Shown: positions 45,561-56,011, counted from the first letter of the stretch. The stretch is 64,000 nucleotides of DNA from Mesorhabditis belari (GCA_958450365.1 CAUEEP010000925.1:868001-932000), one strand, 5' to 3'. The notes: a model not told the origin generated them from the sequence alone. Translations and numbers: made by a program.

Positions 45561-46020
45561 TTCATCTCGATTACAGCAGATCGGACCTGGTTGTCGACCC
45601 CTTGAATGATTCGCGCAATCTTAGCGCATCTCCAAGCAACTCGAGGACGGTTTTCCTCGTGCACCAGCACAACCTCTCCCACTCTTGGCTGTCGCCTGAT
45701 AGCTCCACATGGCTGCTTCAAGCCTCTCGTCCCTCTAGTTTGCAATGCGAGCAAGTAGTCCTCATTGAAGACCTTCCAGAAATAATCGAGTCGATTGACT
45801 GCTCTCTTCCATGAGGCTCGTAGCGGTTGCTTGGCCGTGGAGATCACCCCCTCTTCATAAGCGTCTTTGAGTTTGGCATCAAGAAATCGATTGGACGCAG
45901 CACGCAATCTTCTTCAGTCAAGTACGTGATCGGCCTGCTGTTCACCACCGCTTCAGCTTCAACCACCAAGGTACGGAAGTCTTCACAACGCGGTCCCGAT
46001 TGCTTGTCTCAACGAGTCTT

Positions 46021-46386
46021 TCAACAAACCAAACGAATCATTCGCTCGTAAAATCCGCCTTGCCACGGAGATAAACTTGGAATGTGCCGCCATACCATTT
46101 TCTCTTCCATCGTGTACTTGTGGTACTTCTCGTGCTCTTCGGGTGTCCACGATTCAATGAACGGGCCTGTCGCCCGAAAATTTGTTCCGTTGTCGCTCAT
46201 AAACAGTCTAGGGCAGCTTCTTCTTGCAATGAATCTTCTGGTTCCACGTACAAGCTCTTCAGCGCTCAACGAAAAAAGAAGTTCAAAATGCACTACTCTT
46301 GTGGCTAGGCAATTGAAGAGACAAATCCAAACTTTCCCGTCTTCTACCGCTTCTTCTAGGTGCGAAACGGTCCCGCCAAGTCGCAC
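46021..46386 (-). pseudogene. Retrotransposon integrase core fragment
   Basis: Reads VWICLFNCLATRVVHFEL and FMSDNGTNF, two parts of a retroelement integrase core, then PWQGGFYERMI. It overlaps the upstream frame by about 30 bases in another frame. Confidence 0.75.
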
Positions 46387-47714
46387 CCCGTGCTCTCGAA
46401 AGGTGTCATCGCACGCAACCTTTCCTTAGGGAGTTGTGGCAAGTTCGGTAACTTGAATGGCGTCACACCAAATCGTTTGCACACATCACAGCCCTTGATC
46501 ACGCCTTTGACCACTGATCCGCCCTTTGGAATCCAGACGTCCTTTCGGATCTCCGCCAAAATTGTAGCCCCTCCGGCGCACTGCAAACGCACATGAATGT
46601 TTTGAGCGTACAGCCTTGCAGCTGGGTCGTTGCCTGACATGAAAAGTGGATGCTCCGCTTCACCATTGATCTCCCGATTCAGTGTTCGTGACGTTGCCCT
46701 CCAAAGACAAGCCTCGTCTTTGAACAGAGCGAGCGATCGGCACGTGCAGCTGGAGGGTGGATTTCTCTTTTGTGCTTCCCGAAACGCTTCGATTTCACCC
46801 TTTCGCATCACCTCTCCAACTGTATCTCTCGCATTTTTGACCGTTTTCCCGAGTCTTTGTGTCAATTCCACCCACGAGGTCACACTCGCCGGATCCACTC
46901 TTGACTCGTACGGTGGCTCACTCCTGCTCACCGCTACCGTTTCCGTCATCTCCGCACATGGCGCATTCTCGAATGGTGGGAGCTCAAACTGTGGCCACTG
47001 TCCTTTCTTCAGCTTTAAGAAACTTGACCCGTGCCACCATTGTACGTCTGCGGCCAGTTCTTCGGGTCTGCATCCCCTCGATGAGACATCCGCAGGGTTC
47101 CAGTCTATCGGAATGTAGCGAAATTCTGCTGGGTACTTCAGAATCGTTTGCAACTTTTGGGTTGCGTATTTCCCCAATGTCTCCCATTTTTGACCAGCGA
47201 TCCAATGCAATACCGACTGGTTATCGGACCAAATGATGACTTTCTTTATCGGTTTGTTAACGTGCTCTTCAATGAAATCCGCCATTTTTGTTCCCGCATT
47301 AGCGGCCGTGAACTCGAGTTTGGGTGCTGTTCTGCAACCTTCGGAAGCCAACTTGGACTTGGCAAAGAGCAAATGAGGAGTATGTTCTGCATCTTGCGGC
47401 TTCAGGTAGGCGTTCATCCCGAATCCAACCTTCGAAGCATCGACAAAAACTTGTAGCTCGAGATCATCGTCACTCTTAGGCAAAACTTTTTGTGGCACTT
47501 GAATTTTCATGCTACTCGTTCTTGTCTCAAGCTCTTGCGGCTTGAGAGCCAGTGCATCTGGGAGCTTCTCATCCCACTTCAACGATGTGTGGCATAGTTC
47601 GCGAAACATCAATCGGTATTTGAAGAAAACTGGACTCGGCAAGTCAAGCGGATCATACACACAAGCGATCCACGAGAGGAACTTTCGCTTGGTCATGTCC
47701 TTCCAATTGAGCAC
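46356..47714 (-). pseudogene. Retrotransposon RNase H and integrase N-terminal region
   Basis: A 452-residue open frame. An RNase H-like core (QVFVDASKVGFG, later a WSDNQSVLHWI block) is followed by a zinc-finger type HHCC-like segment with CDVCKRFG and the start of the integrase. It is the longest surviving part of the element and is out of frame with its neighbours. Confidence 0.75.
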
Positions 47715-47772
47715 TGGAATTTCGACTCGAGAATCTCGTCATAGATTCGCCAGTTCAATCCCAACATCTTCA

Positions 47773-48302
47773 TTACTTGTTCAGCGAATGTCCACCCACA
47801 TTTTGCTCATGATTATTGGACACGAGATCTCTCAATTCTATTGAGGCATCGGCTAGTCGTTTCTTCGCATATTTCAACTTCCCAACCGCCTCTTCAGTGC
47901 TATCTCCGATGGTCATAATATTATTCACGTAGCAATTTTTCAAGATCTCTTCAACAATTTCTCCATCTTCTTCGAAAGCAGTTTCAACGCTCCAGCCAGC
48001 AAGAAAGCTGAGCAAACGAGACCAAAGTTCAATCTCTTGAACCGCAGGTGCATGCTGTTTTGAGAGGAGATTGGTAGACTCCAGTCGTGTGGCACGACAA
48101 AGCGAAGCAGCTCTTTGTCGGCGTTGTTCAGAGCAACTTGAAGGTACGCTCCTTTGGTGTCCCCCAACGCAATCGATTCCCAGACTCTGAATCTGAACAA
48201 CATTCCCACCAAATGGGGCAGCATCGCCGGTCCCTTGAACAGTCGCCCGTTCAACGAGATCTCTCCTTTCTTTGTTGCACTCGCATTGTGCACAATTGAA
48301 AA
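47773..48302 (-). pseudogene. Retrotransposon reverse-transcriptase fragments
   Basis: Frames at 47940-48293 and 47773-48302 share the RT palm: GDTKGAYLQV, CSAFLLAG and, after a frame change, CYVNNIMT, where the catalytic YVDD-like motif is altered. Not functional. Confidence 0.65.
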
Positions 48303-48346
48303 CTCCCTTTAAAGTTTGGCGCCGACTCATTCTCCCCAACCCAATA
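48303..48346. mobile_element. Right end of a mariner-type MITE
   Basis: TTTAAAGTTTGGCGCCGACT and the end CCCCAACCCAA next to TA match the last part of the element at 13034-13554. Its left part is missing and retrotransposon sequence takes its place. Confidence 0.75.
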
Positions 48347-48533
48347 AAAGTCTATTCTAAAAAGGGAAAGCACAAAAAGCTCAAAATATGGCAGAAAAGA
48401 TCACCAATAACTTTCGGAGAGAAGAGAATAATGAAAATTTCAGCTTTCAGGAGATCAAGAGAGTTAATAATAATAGATGATAAGCCGCTGCACCTATAAT
48501 TATGCGCCACCCTGTAGATTATCCATTTTCTAG

Positions 48534-48651
48534 ATGGGAACAACGTCGTCATTCACTCGGCCGAGAACGACGACAGAAATCATCGGTTTTCCTCGAGACC
48601 GACAGTCATTCAGCTGCCGAAATCGAGCATTCGTCGACCAGTAATGATTAG
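48534..48651 (+). CDS. Duplicated copy of dgk-1 terminal exon 26b
   Basis: This is a near-identical copy of exon 26b, 12.3 kb downstream, with its ATTTTCTAG acceptor, open frame and TAG stop. The one coding change I see is GAG to GAC (E to D). It could in principle be spliced from exon 25b as another last exon, or be an inert passenger of the duplication that also copied the F-box-like genes. Confidence 0.6.
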
Positions 48652-49175
48652 AGTTGATGCTACAAAACCGTTCCCTGACACCAATTTTCTTAAGTCAGTA
48701 AAGCCAAAGTTAAAGCAAACGGTTGGCTTTGGGCCAACTCAAATTCAGTTTTAAATTCCGCTTTGACCAAGAAAAAGCAAAAGACAAGGATGACTTTCGG
48801 CTTCTGGAACAACCCTGTTTTAGCTCTCATCTAAACCGTTTTCTAAACCGTTTCCTAAACCTTTTCCTAAACCGTTTCCTAAAGCGTATCCCCTTTCCCC
48901 TTTTGTCACGACTCTAGTCTACTTTCTGTGTAATTTCTAAGCTTTCAGAACACAAGCAAACCTTTGAATACAATTTATGAAAGATTTACGCCAGATTTAA
49001 AACATATTTCCGATACATTTTTAGCCAAATATCTCGGGAAAACTCACAAAAATCTCAAGAGAAAGAGGGACAAAAAAAAGTCCAAAAAAAGCGGCTTATA
49101 TTGCCGAAAAACTAGGCCAGGTTACGGTAGCTTATCCACAGTTTAGCTTAAATTGAATAGATTTTTGGTCGTCGT

Positions 49176-49307
49176 CTACCGTAATCTTGTCTCTATATTT
49201 ATCCAAACTATTCACTTTTTGTATCTTTCGATATCCCTGTGAACAACTCGCAGAATACGACCATAAAAGTGGATAAATTGAATAAAAAATGAGACAAGAT
49301 TACGGTA
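49176..49307. mobile_element. CTACCGTAATCTTGTCTC MITE, copy 2
   Basis: Duplicate of 36736-36868 within unit 3. Confidence 0.75.
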
Positions 49308-49849
49308 CAAAGAGAAAGAAGGCACGGTTTAGAAAAAAAATTTGCAAATATCCAATTTTTCTTCTTACCCTTTCACGATCTGAAAACCAAAACCCCAATT
49401 TTCACTCATTTTAATCATTAATAATAAGTTTCCGGATTCATCTAAAAGCTTAGTACAATCAAACTCGAGTTCCAATTGCCAGACTCACAAGGGAAGGTCA
49501 ACTGGATAGGCTGGTCAAATCACATGAGCCATAGAATTCGGGAGCGGGGGCGAGTTCTTGACCATTTTGCAGCCCGATTTTAGATAGGTTTTTGTTAACA
49601 ACTTTTGATGGAAGACATAGTTTCTAAAAGTTGACGTTCTAAGCTATCTAAATCTTCTTAAAACTTTCTGATCTGACAACTTTAAGGTGGTTAAAAATGA
49701 GCTGCAAATTGGCCAAAAACTAGCCCCCCGTTAACCGTAAAGCACCCCCTGTTGGTGACAATCCAACCCATCACCTTCGGAGTCGCTCATTGCTGACATT
49801 AAAAAATATCATTCCGACTTTCGTTTCCAGAAGAAATTTGTAAAAAAGT

Positions 49850-50432
49850 AAATCCCATCACCACGTCCTTTCAACGAGATCTTGCAATTGTTGATCCTGT
49901 TTTGGATTAGGTTCATCGGAGAGCTATAATTCTCATCATCTTTTTTCCATTGATACCAAATGAGATCCAAGTGAAATCAACTAACGATGCTTCCCTTGAA
50001 TATCAACAAGTATTTGCAAAGAGCCTCATAGTCTTTGACGGGTCGGATCTCCTGAACCGAAGCTAAGCATTCGAGCATTCCCGAGATCATTTTCGTTTTC
50101 TTATCCGTGAGCGAATAGTCTACATGCAGGATCAGAAAAGTTCGAACAGTGACGAATCTTTTTGACGAGGGGATTTCAAAACGGAGATCAAACATCCGCG
50201 ACAATTTCGTCTCAACAACATAGCCTGGACGAAAGATGATCGAATCGACGTGTTCTCCGACCACCATTCATGGCCAATTGATGAGAATCGATCGAAATTT
50301 CACCTTGTTCTTCATCAATTCGATGACGTCCTTTAGATCCATTCGTTCAAAGATTTCCAACTTCAAATCATAACAAAGCTTGTCCATTGGGGAGTTGCGA
50401 AGATTCGGTAGTGGGAGCGGAAGTTTCACCAT
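49850..50432 (-). pseudogene. F-box-like pseudogene, unit 3
   Basis: Starts MVKLPLPLPNLRNSPMDKLC and keeps a readable F-box-like segment. It has the same TGG to TGA stop as the unit 1 copy, then an open stretch at 49977-50267 that includes a DYSLTDKKTK segment missing from the unit 1 copy. Confidence 0.7.
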
Positions 50433-50754
50433 TCTACCTGAAAATTTAAAGATTAGTTCGATTGGGGAAATTTTGTTGCTAAAGTAGTTGAATTTATATC
50501 TAAATCAATCGATAACTAGAATTTATCCAACTATTTTACTTTGACAACAAAATTTTGTTCTCTATAAAAATATATATATAGGTGAAAGAGCTAAACAAAA
50601 TTCTCAATGGTTCATTTGGCCACGAATCGAATTAAAACGCTTTCAAAGCAAAAAAAATTTATAATATCCAAACGAAACTTCGGAAAAACAACAAGAGAAA
50701 CAAAAATTAACAAAAAAATCTAATCAGAGTGGCAAATAATTTTTGTAATTTGTT

Positions 50755-51834
50755 TTAGGCAAGTAATTTTTTCCTTCTTTTTTTCCTTTTTGGCTCCTGC
50801 TCAGCGGGCACGTATTTGGCAAAGAACTGCAGAGGTGCACAAAACTTCTGACCCATATATCTACAGTTCAACGTCGAAATGACGTAGATACAATCGCGTT
50901 CATCGTCTATCTTCTGCTTGTAGACGTCGTGAGAATGCTCGTACATATTTTGAAAGTCTGAGATCGGATACTTTCTGCACATTTCGACCATCAATTGTCG
51001 AGTTTCCCTGATTGAGCTCAACTCTCCAATTTGTTGCAGTCCGGAAGTTGCAGAGAGGAAATTGTCGAGCTGGTTGTTTGGCGTGAATGTGAGCAAGATT
51101 GCAGGGTATTGATTTCGACTCGGTATCCCCCTGCTGGCTATCCAACCGGCTACGAGATCCGCTGACTTCTGGATAGGATCACGTTCCTCGGCAACATTAA
51201 ACGCAATTATCTCGAAGTTCATTTTCAGAAGAACCTGTCGAAGGAAGTAGAATTCGCTTCCACGTCCGTTCATTAAAATCTGCTTGCAATTGTCAAGATG
51301 ACTTTCGAAAAGATTCGTCAGATAGCGTCTATTTTCATTGTCAATATTCCACGTGAGATCCAAAAAGATTCGCTCGGTCACCTTTCCTTTGAAGATTGCA
51401 AAAAACTCGCCCATCGCTGAACGGTCTAACATCGTTTCGACTTCCCCAAGAGAAACCAAGTTTCCGAGAACTTCCAATGCTGTCTCTTTTTCGGTATTAC
51501 TCTCGATCTTGCTGTCTGCTCGGATAAGCTGAATGCAGCTTGTGATTCTCTTCAAGAGAACTGATTCGCAAGAGAGATCGATGAAAATCGAAGAGTTTCG
51601 GTGTTTCTTGATCTCGACACTGTGCATTGAGCGGAAAATAATCGAATGTACATGTTCTCCAAAAATAGTCCATGGTCGATCGATGAGAATCGCGCGGAAT
51701 TTCTTGTTGCTCTTCATCAATTCAATGATGTCCTTCGGATCCATCTGTTCCAGGATTTCCAGTTTTAAATCGTAACAAAGCTTGTCCATTGGAAAGCTAA
51801 GAAGATTCGGCATTGGGAATGGGAGCTTCGCCAT
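50755..51834 (-). CDS. F-box-like protein, unit 3, intact
   Basis: Single frame of 359 residues from the ATG after the family acceptor (AAAATTTTCAGGTCGA type). The F-box-like region is at about residues 12-55 (FPMDKLCYDLKLEILEQMDP). It has the GWIASRGIPSRNQYPA block and the C-terminal [24 protein letters not shown] signature. Its last residues (PKRKKRRKKLLA) form a basic tail that the unit 1 protein lacks, gained through change at the stop region. A close paralogue of 38704-39756; function inferred only. Confidence 0.65.
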   Translation of the reverse strand: MAKLPFPMPNLLSFPMDKLCYDLKLEILEQMDPKDIIELMKSNKKFRAILIDRPWTIFGEHVHSIIFRSMHSVEIKKHRNSSIFIDLSCESVLLKRITSCIQLIRADSKIESNTEKETALEVLGNLVSLGEVETMLDRSAMGEFFAIFKGKVTERIFLDLTWNIDNENRRYLTNLFESHLDNCKQILMNGRGSEFYFLRQVLLKMNFEIIAFNVAEERDPIQKSADLVAGWIASRGIPSRNQYPAILLTFTPNNQLDNFLSATSGLQQIGELSSIRETRQLMVEMCRKYPISDFQNMYEHSHDVYKQKIDDERDCIYVISTLNCRYMGQKFCAPLQFFAKYVPAEQEPKRKKRRKKLLA

Positions 51835-52070
51835 TCGACCTGAAAATTGAAAGATTAGTTCGATCAAAACGAACACAAATAACAAAGAGCATTAACAAAT
51901 ATCCTTTACTCCGTTGATATAATATTTTTGCCAATACAAGTCTCAACGCAAACATAAAAAACCTTTCGGAATTTTTCATCCTCTCAAAATTAATTGATCA
52001 CTTTTGCAAAATTTATTTGGACCAAATACGTAAATGCTGTCATAACAGTAATCTGAAAAATACAAAGTAT

Positions 52071-52486
52071 TCAATGCATCAACAAATAAGGTTGGATAAA
52101 TTTTCCTTGAATTGATGAAACATATTCGGCGAAGAAAAAGTAACCATTCACAACATAAATACAGTCACGATCCCCGTCGATTCTTTTCCAATAGCAATGA
52201 ATTGGACCATCAAGAGCAAGATCACCAACACAACACACAACCCTGTGCTTTCTCAGCATTTCCATCATTGTATCCCTGATGAAAGTCTTGTTTCATTCGT
52301 GGACATGACGAATTTCAGGAAAGTTCTTGATCCAATTGTTAATTTCAACTGTCTCCGGCCAATGCACGAAACAAGTGGCACATCTTTTGGGTCCAATTCA
52401 ACGATTACTTCGAGAACCAGATCGTAGTAGAGTTTTCCCATCGGGTAGTTGAGAATATTGGGCATCTCGAATGAAAACTCGGCCAC
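52071..52486 (-). pseudogene. Subfamily-B F-box-like copy with internal deletion and lost start
   Basis: After the family acceptor the start codon is GTG instead of ATG (52484-52486), then AEFSFEMPNILNYPMGKLY. The middle is missing and the C-terminal part (RDCIYVVNGYFFF) follows at 52071-52268 in another frame. Confidence 0.65.
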
Positions 52487-52489
52487 TCT

Positions 52490-53660
52490 TCCTGAAAATT
52501 GAAAGATTAGAAAAGAACAATCAGTAAATATATGGCAGAAAAGTTGCCTACAGAACAAAAACAATCAAAGAGGTGGGGACAAATGCCGGTTTTTAGCTAA
52601 AGTTTGATAAAATCTTTGATTTCTCTAAAAATTGTGATGATCTTTAGTAATAAACCACAATAATCAAAGCTTTACATCTAAAAGGAGCAAAAATTGACTC
52701 AAAAGATTTAAATAGTTGCTTTTTAAGCAAAAACGTGTCTCTTCTAACAAGGAATCACTGAAAAAGTTGAAAACAATCAACAACACCACTGAAAAACAAT
52801 CAATAAGGTGGGGACAAATGCGGGTTTTTAGCTAAAGTTTGTTAAAATCTTGGATTTCTCTAAAACTTGTGATGATTTTTAGTGCATAAACAACAATAAT
52901 CAAAGCTTTCCATCTAAAAGGAGCTAAAATTTACACGAAAGATTTAAACAGTCACTGTTTTTAAGCAAAAACGTGTCGTAGAACAAAAATAGCTCATTTT
53001 TCACCAAAACAATGTCTAAAACTAGTAAAATATGCGTTTAAAAAGATATAAAAGTCTATTCTAACAAGGAACAACTCAAAAAGCTTAAAATATGGCAGCA
53101 ACGATCACCAATCACTTTCGGGGAGAAGAGAAGAATGATTTCCCAACAGCAAATTTCCCTTTTATACTATTGGTACCGTAGCCTTTCCTTTGGTGTCACT
53201 ATGCTCAAACTTTTGAGAGAAATTCTTGCCATAAATTTGACTGTTTTTTTCTACAAAACTACGATTTGGCTTGGACCTCGACTGGAATAATTCTTTTGTG
53301 TTTTGAACTTTAAGCCAAAAAAGTAAAATCTTGCTTCTTTCCTGGCTTTTCACATGACTTGGCCATGATTTTTAAAAAAAATAGCGGTGCAGTAAAAGCT
53401 AAGCCGGATTTATTATATTTCAAACTTCCTTCTTCTAAACAATGCTCTGCAAGAGAGTATTGTTTAATTAACTGTCTGTGATGTCTTGCAAGTAAAGTTG
53501 AAACCACACAATTTTATTTTTCCCTTTTCGTTTCTTACTAAAACCATTAGAAAGAGTAGCTGAGTCAACAGTCTAAACATAAATTTCGCAAACGTTTATC
53601 CAATAAAGAAATATTATTAAAACGAGATGAGAGTTCGAAAATGATACAGCCATAACAAGT
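52490..53660. repeat. Spacer repeat after unit 3
   Basis: Matches 41406-42342, with an extra internal duplication (about 52560-52740 against 52790-53000). No coding content. Confidence 0.65.
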
Positions 53661-54180
53661 GAATCAATCTTTTGACGCAAAAATTGCTTTCTAGACACAG
53701 CTACAAGTTTCTGCTTTGAGAATTTTCAGTCAAAATATAAATGAGTGTATAAGGCGAACAATTTCTAAGCTTATTCGAAGTTTGCTTATTCGAATTAAGC
53801 CTTTTTATTTTCTTTTTAATTCAGAATTGAAAGAGTATGGTAGATTTTAGGTTTGTTTTTTGTGCTTCAATGTAAAATCAGGCTTTGCTTTCTCGTGACA
53901 TTGGCTCGCCGTGACAACCAGGCTTTACTGCAAAAAACGATAATTGACTTGCGCCAAAGAGGATTCATTTAGTCTCTTCTGAAGCACAAACAGCTCCCAA
54001 ATAATCAGAATTGTTCTAAACCAAAATTCTAGGCCAAACGAAACCTAGACTTGTTTTAGTGGTGTACTTTTTGCTTCAATGTAAACACACCCTTTCTAGC
54101 GCACTCGATTCTCGATTTTCCAGTGAGATTGAAGAACTGAGTGCACCAGAAGGGATGTGCTCACAAAGTAAAGCCCAGCA
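53661..54180. other. Intergenic stretch, no gene seen
   Basis: A/T-rich. No ORF with protein-like pattern. Confidence 0.4.
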
Positions 54181-55230
54181 ATGGCCGCTCAACATGGCCA
54201 TTCCGGACAATTCCTGACCCCAAATGACCCCAATTTGAAGTTCGGAATCGCTTCGAGCCTATGTGGATCTTATAGAATCAACTATGCTGATCCTGAATCT
54301 GTAAAAACTAACTCCAAACAGCCACGCAATAGCAAGAAATCTAGCATAGAAGATTTCCTTAAATTTCGGACTTTTCATGGGACCGCCACAAAGATATAAT
54401 GGCTTTGGTGGTCTCGCTCAATGGCCTTAGTGGGCTGGTGGATAGTGTGCTAGCTTGCTGAGCTCTTTTAACTTTTTTTTGGCTTGGGTTCGAATCCTCC
54501 CCTTTCCAATTCTCTTTGCTTTTTTGGAAAACTCTTTTCTGATGTCTTTTCATTAAATATTGATGTTTTAGGCACTCTTTTACTACTTTTAACGATGTTC
54601 CTAAAGCGGTAAACTAGTTCAACAAGTGTATCACTTTTCATATCGTTTTTTGAACCTCTTCAAGCCACCTCACGTCTCACTTCAGAGGAAAGCGTTGTGC
54701 AAAATTTAGCTCCTCATACATATTTGCATTTGGTGCCAAAAGAAAGAGCAATTTTAGACATTAGACACACCAAACCAAACACTTTATCGAATTCTGCCCG
54801 TTTCGGTGTGACCTCAAAGGCCTCAAAGCTCAAAGTTCCTGGGTAACGCCAAAAAATAGCTAGTAAGATAGGGGATTTCGGCTCCGCCCTGTTTAGAATG
54901 AAACGCGAGAACGAAACGCGATTTGGTTCGCTTTACGGTTTTTGATCCCCAACTTTTCCCCCAACAAAAAAGAAACTTCATACGTTCAGCAGGCCAGCAC
55001 ACTATCCATTTGACCACCGGGGCTGTTCAGCCTTACCACCAAAGCCGCTATATCTTTGTGGCAGTCCCATGAAAAGTCCGAAATTTATGGGAATTTTCCA
55101 TGCCAGCTTTCTTGCGATTGCTTGGGTTTTTGGAGGTAATTTTTACAGACTTAGAATCAGCATAGCCGATTCTATAAGAGCCAAAAGGGGTTGAGGGGTT
55201 TAATTTTAATTTGGGGGGTTTTTTTTTGAG
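54181..55230. mobile_element. Large inverted-repeat element with head-to-head tRNA-like modules
   Basis: About 54235-54470 is inverted at about 54985-55205 (AAGATATA, GGCTTTGGTGGT and TGGATAGTGTGCT in both). Each arm contains a tRNA-like A-box. The left arm also has GGTTCGAATCC. A part of the left arm recurs at 56814-56890. Confidence 0.65.
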
Positions 55231-55672
55231 CGTTTTTTGACTTGAATTTATTGCGTAAATCAACGGCTCAAAGTTAACATCGAAATGAAATTGTGTTCAA
55301 TTTCGTATCTCTTTTATTCGTAAAATTATCCCTTTTATTTCCTAAATATTCATTTTCCATTTTTTCACCCAGCACCAGTCCAATCTCATTTCTTTTGCTG
55401 TGAATTTCCTCTGCTTTCCCCCGGAAATCATTAGCGATGAGAAAAGTGAGGGTGGATTTTAAACGAAAATGCGAAATCACTATACTTTTTGAGAGGAAAT
55501 CTAGAATCAACGGATATTGGCAATCATTTGAGATCACTGAGTCACGTCAGGGAAATGTGGGGAAAGAGGAAGAGGACTTTCGCTAGATTTTTGTCTACGT
55601 TTAAGTTTTATCTTAAAAACTAGCTTCTGAAATCATCTTTGTTTTTAGGGATAATTGAAGCCGCATGGCCTA

Positions 55673-56009
55673 ACACAGCAAATTTAAGGCTTATGCTTAG
55701 GCTTAGGCTTAGGCTTGGACTTAGTGCGAAGGCTAGCGGTTAGCGCCTCGCACTAAGTCTATTTGGGTTTGGACTGAACCCCCATTTTCTGTTAGGCTTA
55801 GGCTTAGTCTTCAGTATTGAGTTTATTTTTGAAACCTCATGGCCTAAGCCATGAGCCTAAGCCTAACGGAAAATGGGGGTTCAGCCCAAACCCAAATAGA
55901 CCTAGTGCGAGGCGCTCGCCGTTAGCCTTCGCACTAAGTCCAAGCCTAAGCCTAAGTCCAAGCCTAAGCCTAAGCCTAAGCCTAAGCCTAAGCCTTAAAT
56001 TTACTGTGT
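55673..56009. mobile_element. Inverted-repeat element with interstitial telomere repeats
   Basis: Arms start ACACAGCAAATTTAAGGCTT and are complementary at the right end. Each contains TTAGGC-type units: three in a row at 55698-55715 and five GCCTAA at 55962-55991. A central GGAAAATGGGGGTTCAGCCC pair is also inverted. Confidence 0.75.
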
Positions 56010-56011
56010 CA

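Larger units (their letters stand above)
45545..48302 (-). mobile_element. Decayed Pao/BEL-type retrotransposon fragment
   Basis: On the - strand, from high to low coordinate, is an ordered but broken pol region: reverse transcriptase pieces (47773-48302), then RNase H and integrase zinc-finger region (46356-47714), integrase core with a DNGTNFRA block (46021-46386), and a C-terminal domain usual for this family (45545-45907). Several frameshifts separate these. No gag and no LTRs were found. The right edge abuts a fragment of the mariner-type MITE. Confidence 0.8.
48430..52490. repeat. Tandem duplication unit 3
   Basis: Matches unit 1 in order: mariner element end (better kept TIR, with CACCCTGTA), dgk-1 exon 26b, 3' flank, MITE, broken F-box-like copy, intact gene, broken subfamily-B copy. 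The body of the mariner element is absent. Confidence 0.75.

Noticed and set aside
46082..47844. + strand ORFs of up to 162 residues
   Set aside because: Antisense shadows of the retrotransposon pol fragment on the - strand.
45545..48302. Functional retroelement polyprotein
   Set aside because: Frameshifts separate the domains, the RT active-site motif is altered, and gag and LTRs are missing.
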